Shown piece after piece: positions 45,264 to 49,874 of a stretch of DNA of 64,000 bases (positions are counted from its first letter, which is position 1; every line of letters begins with the position of its first letter). The translations under genes were made by a program, and so were the position numbers. The stretch is from Pseudomonadota bacterium. GTDB lineage: Bacteria > Pseudomonadota > Gammaproteobacteria > Burkholderiales > Burkholderiaceae_C. The notes under the pieces are model-generated. The model worked only from the letters and a program-made list of their open reading frames with translations, was not told the origin of the DNA and did not search any database. The stretch spans positions 1-64,000 of the forward strand of contig JAJZAQ010000012.1 of assembly GCA_021799355.1 (NCBI GenBank), given 5' to 3'.

Positions 45264-45405
45264 CAGTTTTTCTGCCCATCGGGGGGTCATCCAGACTCCG
45301 CGGCCCGGGCCAGCGGCTCCTACAAAGGTCGCCCACATCGGGCCGCGGCGTTGTCCACCCAGCCGGTTTGGCTGATCGGATTTTCACTCTCTCAGGAGTT
45401 TTCCA

Positions 45406-45912
45406 ATGAAAAGCAACGCGTTGAGCAAAAAACAACTGCAACAGGGCTTCACCCTGATCGAGCTGATGATCGTCGTGGCGATCATCGGCATTCTGGCGGC
45501 GATCGCGATTCCGGCGTATCAGGATTACACGATTCGGGCGCAGGTATCGGAAGGTATGTCGCTGGCAGATGGGGCGAAGACCGCAATTGCTGAGTATTAC
45601 ACTAACCATGGAACTTGGCCCACAAACAACAGCGCGGCTGGTTTGGCATCGCCACAATCTATTACGGGCAAATATGTGGCAACGGTGACCGTTGGACAAG
45701 GAACCAATGGCGGAGGAGCGATCACCGTTTGCTACGGATCAAGCTGTTCTAATGCGGTGTCCCCTGCCGGCGCTGGTGCCAACGCCAACATCAATGGGGA
45801 CACCATTCAGCTTCTCGCTACTTCTCAAGGCGGATCCATTGTTTGGACCTGCGGACCCGGCACTTCAAACCCTGTGCCCAAGAAATATCTTCCCACTTCT
45901 TGCCAAGGCTAA
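45406..45912 (+). CDS. pilA: Type IV pilin (PilA-like), second copy
   Basis: A 168-aa pilin. Leader of 14 residues ending [35 protein letters not shown]; Glu +5 present. It shares the first 35 mature residues with the upstream pilin but has a different head with four cysteines (VCYGSSC, WTCGPG and LPTSCQG). The 3' half is visibly less GC-rich than the rest of the window, as if the head-coding part was acquired separately. It has its own sigma-54 promoter. The stop is followed at once by REP-family repeats and a terminator. Confidence 0.95.
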   Translation: MKSNALSKKQLQQGFTLIELMIVVAIIGILAAIAIPAYQDYTIRAQVSEGMSLADGAKTAIAEYYTNHGTWPTNNSAAGLASPQSITGKYVATVTVGQGTNGGGAITVCYGSSCSNAVSPAGAGANANINGDTIQLLATSQGGSIVWTCGPGTSNPVPKKYLPTSCQG

Positions 45913-45922
45913 AGCAAATAAT

Positions 45923-45970
45923 GGGGTCAGGTCTAGAGCAAACGGGGTCAGGTCTAGCCTCATAGCATCC
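45923..45970 (+). repeat. REP family repeat, tandem pair after pilin 2
   Basis: Two copies of the core GGGGTCAGGTCTAG at 45923-45936 and 45944-45957; the second continues CCTCATAGCATCC. The bases before each copy (AGCAAATAAT and AGCAAAC) are similar, so the 5' flank seems duplicated together with the core. Same family as the elements bordering the RAYT gene. Confidence 0.85.
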
Positions 45971-45988
45971 CGCCCTATTACCCTACCG

Positions 45989-46012
45989 AAACCCGCCGCA
46001 AGGCGGGTTTTT
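45989..46012 (+). terminator. Rho-independent terminator after pilin 2
   Basis: Stem CCCGCC (45992-45997), loop GCAA, GGCGGG (46002-46007), then TTTTT. It ends the pilin transcript, 20 bp after the REP copy. A near-identical hairpin recurs at 46359 and 47318. Confidence 0.9.
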
Positions 46013-46136
46013 CATTTTCGGGCTTCACTCAAGCCCCCCTCGGTCGAGACACGCGCTTCGCTCGTCTCGCCAAGCCGTGCGCCCCGGCCTAAAATTGGCC
46101 TTCGCGGTTTCACTTCATTTTGGGCGGGCGGTCAAC

Positions 46137-46334
46137 ATGACTGACAACATCGACAACCTCATCTTGGAACACCTCAAGCGGTTCCAGGCCGGGCAGGAAC
46201 GCATCGAACGCGAACTCCGCGAGATCAAGGCCCGGCTTTCCACGCTGGAGGCCGGGCAGGGCTCGGTGTTGCAGCACATCGGGCATCTGACGAGTTCGAT
46301 CGCGGGACAAATGAGATCAGGTCTAGCTCCATAG
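46137..46334 (+). CDS. Short coiled-coil protein, C-terminus replaced by repeat
   Basis: A 65-aa frame: MTDNIDNLILEHLKRFQAGQ then ERIERELREIKARLSTLEAG, a strong amphipathic coiled coil. This opening is typical of a family of small (about 90 aa) proteobacterial proteins of unknown function that often sit beside PIN-domain toxins. Here the last residues (MRSGLAP) and the stop codon are read from the degenerate REP at 46314-46339, so the gene looks truncated by the repeat. No PIN partner adjoins it. Expression and function uncertain. Confidence 0.55.
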   Translation: MTDNIDNLILEHLKRFQAGQERIERELREIKARLSTLEAGQGSVLQHIGHLTSSIAGQMRSGLAP

Positions 46335-46339
46335 CATCC
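46314..46339 (+). repeat. Degenerate REP-family repeat
   Basis: AGATCAGGTCTAGCTCC followed by ATAGCATCC matches the family core with three changes. It overlaps the end of the coiled-coil frame and provides its stop codon. Followed 20 bp later by a terminator, the same layout as after pilin 2. Confidence 0.75.
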
Positions 46340-46358
46340 TGACCTCTTGTCCCCACCG

Positions 46359-46382
46359 AAACCCGCCGCGAGGCGGGTTTTT
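46359..46382 (+). terminator. Rho-independent terminator
   Basis: CCCGCC/GGCGGG stem (46362-46367 and 46372-46377) with GCGA loop and TTTTT, essentially the same hairpin as at 45989. It closes the short coiled-coil gene unit. Confidence 0.88.
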
Positions 46383-46550
46383 CATTTGTCGGATTTCGCC
46401 CAATCTCCCGTCGCCACGACACTGAAGGGACGCGAGGTCCGTGTGTTTTTGCGGTGTGCACGCCGATCAGGACGCGATGGCGAATTTTTCGTCATCGGCG
46501 AGCAGCCGATGGGTCTCTCACCCGGCTTATCGACCGATCCACGATCAGAG

Positions 46551-46580
46551 TATGATGCGTGATGATTGATGCTTGATGTT
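46551..46580 (+). promoter_or_regulatory. VapB operator: four 7-bp direct repeats over the -10
   Basis: TGATG occurs at 46553, 46560, 46567 and 46574, an exact 7-bp period (TGATGNN four times). The first repeat overlaps a good -10 hexamer TATGAT at 46551-46556, and the array ends 11 bp before the antitoxin ATG. Ribbon-helix-helix antitoxins bind short direct repeats of this sort to autoregulate their operon. Confidence 0.7.
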
Positions 46581-46591
46581 CAAGAGCCGCT

Positions 46592-46819
46592 ATGCGAACC
46601 ACTTTGTCCATCGATGATGACGTGCTCGGCGCGGCCCGCGAGCTGGCGGTGCGGCAGCACAAGAGTGTGGGTGAAGTGCTGTCGGCACTGGCGCGACAGG
46701 CGCTGCAGCGGCAGCCGCCGTTGGCTGAGCGCAACGGGGTGCCGCTGCTGGCGCCACACGCCGAGGCCAGGCCCGTGACGCTGGAGATCGTCAATCAGCT
46801 CCGCGATGAGCTGCCATGA
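46592..46819 (+). CDS. vapB: Antitoxin, ribbon-helix-helix VapB type
   Basis: A 75-aa antitoxin: N-terminal RHH MRTTLSIDDDVLGAARELAV followed by QHKSVGEVLSALARQAL, then a 30-residue disordered C-terminal tail expected to wrap the toxin. Stop overlaps the toxin ATG by 4 bp. The operator of 7-bp direct repeats lies upstream. This RHH antitoxin is of the type usually paired with PIN toxins of the TA_system VapC family. Confidence 0.88.
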   Translation: MRTTLSIDDDVLGAARELAVRQHKSVGEVLSALARQALQRQPPLAERNGVPLLAPHAEARPVTLEIVNQLRDELP

Positions 46820-47247
46820 CGGCCTACCTGCTCGACGTGAACGTGCTGATTGCGCTGGTCGATCCGGCGCATGTGCAGCACGACGCTGCGCACGACTGGT
46901 TCGCCCGCACCGGCCGCGCCGCCTGGGCGACCTGTCCGCTGACTGAAAACGGTCTGCTGCGCATCCTCAGTCATCCGCGCTACCCCAACCCTGCCGCCAC
47001 GCCGGCCGCGGTGGCCAGCGTGCTGCAAGGGCTGCGGGCGCTGCCAGGACACCGCTTCTGGCCGGATGACATCACGCTGCTCGACCCGGCATGGATTCAG
47101 GCCGACCGCCTGCTCAGCCACGCTCAGGTGACTGACAGCTACCTGCTGGCGTTGGCCGTGCGCCACGGCGGCAAACTGGCCAGCCTCGACCGCAAGCTCG
47201 TGACCGACGCGGTGGTGAACGGGCGGCAGGCGCTGGAATTGATCTAA
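46816..47247 (+). CDS. vapC: PIN-domain toxin VapC
   Basis: A 143-aa PIN endoribonuclease. Acidic site residues: Asp in YLLDVNVLIALVD (residue 7), Glu in CPLTENGLLRIL, Asp in VTDSYLLALAV and Asp in LASLDRKLV, so all four are intact. It overlaps VapB by 4 bp. Its stop codon TAA (47245-47247) falls inside the first unit of a short tandem TCTAAAGGGGGT array that belongs to the REP element following it. Confidence 0.92.
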   Translation: MTAYLLDVNVLIALVDPAHVQHDAAHDWFARTGRAAWATCPLTENGLLRILSHPRYPNPAATPAAVASVLQGLRALPGHRFWPDDITLLDPAWIQADRLLSHAQVTDSYLLALAVRHGGKLASLDRKLVTDAVVNGRQALELI

Positions 47248-47303
47248 AGGGGGTCATCTAAAGGGGGTCTCTAAAGGGGGTCAGGTCTAGCCTCATAGCA
47301 TCC
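47243..47303 (+). repeat. REP copy with triple tandem flank
   Basis: TCTAAAGGGGGTCA (47243-47256), TCTAAAGGGGGTC (47257-47269), then TCTAAAGGGGGTCAGGTC continuing through the core into CTCATAGCATCC to 47303. The first two units stop after the initial GGGGTC(A) of the core, so flank plus the first bases of the repeat were duplicated. The vapC stop codon is in unit one. Confidence 0.85.
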
Positions 47304-47317
47304 AGTTTTCCCACCAC

Positions 47318-47340
47318 AACCCGCCGCAAGGCGGGTTTTT
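47318..47340 (+). terminator. Rho-independent terminator after vapBC
   Basis: Stem CCCGCC (47320-47325), loop GCAA, GGCGGG (47330-47335) and TTTTT. Same hairpin as at 45989 and 46359, again 15-20 bp after a REP copy. Confidence 0.9.
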
Positions 47341-47437
47341 GTTGTCCGGGTGGAACGACAGAGGGGATCGGCCTACTCCGCGCCACGCCAGGCTGGTGCC
47401 CAATCCCGTTGCAAGGCGGGGTGCAGCAAGAAGCGGT

Positions 47438-47473
47438 TTGACGCAGTTCCCTACCGTTGGCAGAATTGCCAAC
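47438..47473 (+). promoter_or_regulatory. Promoter and palindromic operator of tumE-tumA
   Basis: -35 TTGACG at 47438-47443, 17-bp spacer, -10 CAGAAT at 47461-47466. The -10 lies inside a perfect dyad GTTGGCA-GAAT-TGCCAAC (47456-47473) that abuts the tumE ATG at 47474. Expected transcription start coincides with the ATG, and there is no ribosome site, so the mRNA is probably leaderless. Confidence 0.7.
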
Positions 47474-47761
47474 ATGAAGGCCGAACTCGTGATGCGGTTT
47501 CGTCATCTGCTGAGTCAAGGCGGTCTGGTCGAGATGGTCGTCTGGCGCCTGCCACATCCGGTACCGCCCAGCACCCACGCGTTCAAATACCGCCTGGTCT
47601 ATGTGGTCAATGGCGAGCGGGTGATCGGTTTCGACAATGAACGGGGAAAAGGCGACCACATGCACATTGGCACAAAGGAATTTCCGCACCAGTTCGTGGA
47701 TGTCGATCGCCTGATCGATGATTTTCAACGCGAGGTGGAAACATGGAACAACGCACGCTAA
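47474..47761 (+). CDS. tumE: TumE-family toxin
   Basis: A 95-aa protein of the TumE (DUF6516) toxin family: VEMVVWRLPHPVPPSTHAFKYRL, then VVNGERVIGFDNERGKGDHMH and the FVDVDRLIDDFQREVE end, all conserved in the family. Type II toxin of incompletely known target. ATG at 47474 is chosen because it follows the palindromic operator directly; an in-frame upstream extension would run through the promoter. It overlaps the antitoxin gene by 19 bp. Toxin-first order is usual for this family. Confidence 0.85.
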   Translation: MKAELVMRFRHLLSQGGLVEMVVWRLPHPVPPSTHAFKYRLVYVVNGERVIGFDNERGKGDHMHIGTKEFPHQFVDVDRLIDDFQREVETWNNAR

Positions 47762-48102
47762 CCGTCACGGTTGGCCCTCAAGGCTGGTCGGATCTGCGCC
47801 AGGCCGCGCGCGCCGGCTTCGCCGCAGATCATTACCTGGGGGAATTTCTCAATTTCGAGACGCCCGCGCTGTTTTTCAGCCGCATGACCGCCAAGCGGTG
47901 GGACATTGTGCGCACGTTGCAAGGCGCGGGTGAAATGTCTGTCCGGGAACTTGCGCGCCGCGTTGGGCGCGATGTCAGGCGTGTGCATGAGGATGTCAGC
48001 GCGCTCACGGAATTGGGGCTACTGGAACGCACCCCGCGTGGAGGAGTCGTCAGCCCTTACGCAGACATTCATGTCGATCTGCATATCCGGCAGGCAGCGT
48101 AG
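47743..48102 (+). CDS. tumA: TumA-family winged-helix antitoxin
   Basis: A 119-aa antitoxin with an HTH of the HVO_A0114 type: MSVRELARRVGRDVRRVHEDVSAL (recognition helices) and LGLLERTPRGGVVSPYADIHVDL. The N-terminal 60 residues (LTVTVGPQGW and NFETPALFFSRMTAKRWDIV) probably contact the toxin. It follows tumE with a 19-bp overlap. The stop codon TAG is at the boundary of the next REP element's duplicated flank. Confidence 0.85.
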   Translation: MEQRTLTVTVGPQGWSDLRQAARAGFAADHYLGEFLNFETPALFFSRMTAKRWDIVRTLQGAGEMSVRELARRVGRDVRRVHEDVSALTELGLLERTPRGGVVSPYADIHVDLHIRQAA

Positions 48103-48145
48103 TGATCGGGGTCACAGTGATCGGGGTCAGGTCTAGCCCCATATC
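48101..48145 (+). repeat. REP copy with tandem flank after tumA
   Basis: AGTGATCGGGGTCAC (48101-48115) is followed by AGTGATCGGGGTCAGG, which continues into the full core (48123-48137) and CCCATATCAC. Again the 3' flank of the gene plus the first seven bases of the core are duplicated in tandem. A degenerate hairpin (GACCCGC and GGCTGGTTTT) follows at 48152-48176 where other copies have a terminator. Confidence 0.82.
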
Positions 48146-48197
48146 ACTAGTCCAGACCCGCTGTGAGGCTGGTTTTGTTCCACTGCTGTATTCAGTG

Positions 48198-48226
48198 GGT
48201 CGGGCCTGAGCACCTCTGGCCCGACC
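48198..48226. other. Perfect 9-bp hairpin between tumA and vapB
   Basis: GGTCGGGCC (48198-48206) and GGCCCGACC (48218-48226) with an 11-nt loop. No T-tract follows, so it is not a classical terminator; it may act as an RNA structure, a protein site, or a remnant of an inserted element. Confidence 0.5.
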
Positions 48227-48250
48227 GGAGTAGGGTTTCATGCCGTGCCT

Positions 48251-48289
48251 TTGACAAGGCGCCGACACCAGCATAGGCTCGGCCTATGC
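48251..48289 (+). promoter_or_regulatory. Promoter and palindromic operator of the second vapBC
   Basis: -35 TTGACA at 48251-48256, 17-bp spacer, -10 TAGGCT at 48274-48279. The -10 sits in a perfect dyad GCATAGGC-TCG-GCCTATGC (48271-48289). A dimeric AbrB-type antitoxin binding here would cover the -10, the usual autorepression of TA operons. Confidence 0.72.
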
Positions 48290-48314
48290 TTGCAATTGAG
48301 TTGATGTGCCTTTT

Positions 48315-48557
48315 ATGAATCCGCCTGAACGACACATCCGCCTATTCCGCAACGGCCGCAATCAGGCTTTACGCATTCCACGCGAGTTCGAGTTGCCGGG
48401 CAACACAGCCATCATGCGCCGCGAGGGGAATCGCCTCATCATCGAGCCAGTTCCAGCGAAGGGGCTGCTGAGGGTGTTGCGCGACCTACCCGAAGTGGAC
48501 GAGGCCTTTCCCGATGTGGATGCCGGTCTGGCACCGCTAGACGACGTCAGGCTGTGA
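48315..48557 (+). CDS. vapB: AbrB/SpoVT-type antitoxin VapB
   Basis: An 80-aa antitoxin with a swapped-hairpin AbrB DNA-binding domain: RHIRLFRNGRNQALRIPREFEL then MRREGNRLIIEPVP, followed by a C-terminal toxin-binding tail (LRVLRDLPEVDEAFPDVDAGL). The pattern NGRNQALRIPREFELPG is characteristic of VapB of the MvpT/VapC pairs. ATG 48315 is preferred over GTG 48306. It overlaps vapC by 4 bp. Confidence 0.9.
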   Translation: MNPPERHIRLFRNGRNQALRIPREFELPGNTAIMRREGNRLIIEPVPAKGLLRVLRDLPEVDEAFPDVDAGLAPLDDVRL

Positions 48558-48964
48558 TAGACGAACCCCGCTATCTGCTGGACACCAACGTGCTGTCCGA
48601 TCTGGTGCGCCGGCCGCGAGGACTCGTCGCTCAAGCCATCGCGCGGGTGGGTGAGGCGCGGGTCTGTACGTCGGTGGTGGTCAGCGCCGAGCTGCGGTTT
48701 GGCGCGGCAAAGAGCCAGTCTCGTCGCTTGTCCGAGCAGGTGGAGGCGATTCTGTCCGCTTTGGACATCCTGCCCCTGCAACCCCCAGTCGACGCGCACT
48801 ACGTGCGGATTCGCGCTGCGCTGGAGCGAGACGGCAAACCCATCGGCCCCAACGATCTGTTGATCGCCGCGCATGCGCTCAGCGAGAACCTGACCTTGGT
48901 GACAGCCAATGTGGCGGAGTTCTCCCGCGTGGAAGGTCTGCGCGTGGAAAACTGGCTACGCTAA
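48554..48964 (+). CDS. vapC: PIN-domain toxin VapC
   Basis: A 136-aa VapC tRNA/rRNA-targeting endonuclease: YLLDTNVLSDLVRRP (Asp), SVVVSAELRFGAAKS (Glu), IGPNDLLIAAHAL (Asp) and LVTANVAEFSRVEGLRVENW (Asn in place of the usual fourth acid, as in many members). FitB/MvpA-like branch. Overlaps its antitoxin by 4 bp. Its stop codon TAA is part of the duplicated flank of the REP copy at 48961. Confidence 0.93.
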   Translation: MIDEPRYLLDTNVLSDLVRRPRGLVAQAIARVGEARVCTSVVVSAELRFGAAKSQSRRLSEQVEAILSALDILPLQPPVDAHYVRIRAALERDGKPIGPNDLLIAAHALSENLTLVTANVAEFSRVEGLRVENWLR

Positions 48965-49004
48965 GGGGGGCACTAAAGGGGGTCAGGTCTAGCCTCGAAG
49001 CATC
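48961..49004 (+). repeat. REP copy left of the RAYT gene
   Basis: CTAAGGGGGGCA (48961-48972) then CTAAAGGGGGTCAGG continuing into the core (48979-48993) and CTCGAAGCATCC. The flank duplication is again visible, although slightly diverged. It lies 20-50 bp before the RAYT start and is inverted relative to the copy after the RAYT stop. Confidence 0.85.
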
Positions 49005-49025
49005 CTCCTGGCTACACTGCGGCGC

Positions 49026-49874
49026 ATGTCCCGTCCTTTGCGCCTCGAATTCCCGCACGCTCTGTATCACGTCACCGCCCGCGGTGACCGGCGGGAAGCG
49101 ATTTACGAAGACGACGCCGACCGGCGGCTGTTCCTGGACATCCTCGGCGAGGCCGTGGCGGACTTCAACTGGCTGCTGCACGCCTACTGCCTGATGACCA
49201 ACCACTACCACCTGCTGCTGGAAACGCCCGACGGCAATCTGTCGGCGGGCATGCGCCAGCTCAACGGGGTGTACACCCAGCGCAGCAACCGCCGCCACGG
49301 CCGCGTCGGCCACGTGTTTCAGGGGCGGTACAAGGCGATTCTGGTCGATCGCGAGAGTTACCTGCTCGAAGTGGCGCGCTATGTCGTGCTCAACCCGGTG
49401 CGCGCCGGCATGGTCAGGCAGGCGCAGGACTGGCCGTGGAGCAGCTACCGCGCGACGGTCGGCTTGGACACGCCGCCGCGCTGGCTGGCCACCGATGCGC
49501 TGCTGGCTGCTTTCGGCCCCGACCGCAGCCAGGCCGTGCCGCGCTACGCGCAGTTCGTCGCCGAGGGCGTGAAGGCGCCAGCGCTGTGGGACAAGCTGCA
49601 GGGCCAGGTGTATCTGGGTGACGCCGCGTTCGTGCAGCGCATGCTGGCAAAAGTCGAGAAGGCTCCTGACCTGCAGGTGCCACAGGCGCAGCGCCGCGCC
49701 CCGCCGGAACCGCTGGCGGCCATCGCCGCGCGCTTCACCGACCGCGAAGCCGCCATCGTCGCCGCCCACGCCAGTGGGCACTACAGCTACACCGAGATTG
49801 CCGAGCATTTCGGCCTGCACTTCACCACGGTCGGCCGCATCGTGCGCCGCGCCAAATCGCGGCGCATGCTATGA
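49026..49874 (+). CDS. REP-associated tyrosine transposase (RAYT)
   Basis: A 282-aa Y1_Tnp/IS200-like single-strand transposase: SRPLRLEFPHALYHVTARGD start, HUH motif in MTNHYHLLLETPDG, and the region GVYTQRSNRRHGRVGHVFQGR carrying the candidate catalytic Tyr. Then comes the RAYT signature VVLNPVRAGMV and a C-terminal helix-turn-helix (YTEIAEHFGLHFTTVGRIVRRA). RAYTs are usually single-copy and mobilise REP/REPIN sequences in trans. Bordered by inverted REP copies at 48979 and 49876. A -10-like TACACT 7 bp before the ATG hints at a leaderless message. Its stop overlaps the next ATG (ATGA). Confidence 0.95.
   Translation: MSRPLRLEFPHALYHVTARGDRREAIYEDDADRRLFLDILGEAVADFNWLLHAYCLMTNHYHLLLETPDGNLSAGMRQLNGVYTQRSNRRHGRVGHVFQGRYKAILVDRESYLLEVARYVVLNPVRAGMVRQAQDWPWSSYRATVGLDTPPRWLATDALLAAFGPDRSQAVPRYAQFVAEGVKAPALWDKLQGQVYLGDAAFVQRMLAKVEKAPDLQVPQAQRRAPPEPLAAIAARFTDREAAIVAAHASGHYSYTEIAEHFGLHFTTVGRIVRRAKSRRML

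Larger units (their letters stand above)
45110..45405 (+). other. Intergenic region between the pilins
   Basis: About 300 bp. It contains the UAS dyad at 45148-45190, the sigma-54 promoter at 45247-45263, and a 5' leader of about 140 nt with AGGAG at 45391-45396 serving the second pilin. The first half after the pilin 1 stop shows no convincing terminator. The leader contains a GC-rich hairpin-forming stretch (CGCGGCCCGGGCC and GGGCCGCGGCG). Confidence 0.55.

Noticed and set aside
48198-48226. Integron attC site or terminator
   Set aside because: A perfect hairpin but without attC core sites, no integrase in the window, and no T-tract after it.
46816-48964. Mobile genomic island with tyrosine integrase and att sites
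   Set aside because: No integrase, tRNA target or long direct repeats were found; the only recombinase is the RAYT.
45911-49004. CRISPR array
   Set aside because: Repeats are irregularly spaced, separated by intact genes, and belong to the RAYT-linked REP family; no spacers of constant length and no cas genes.
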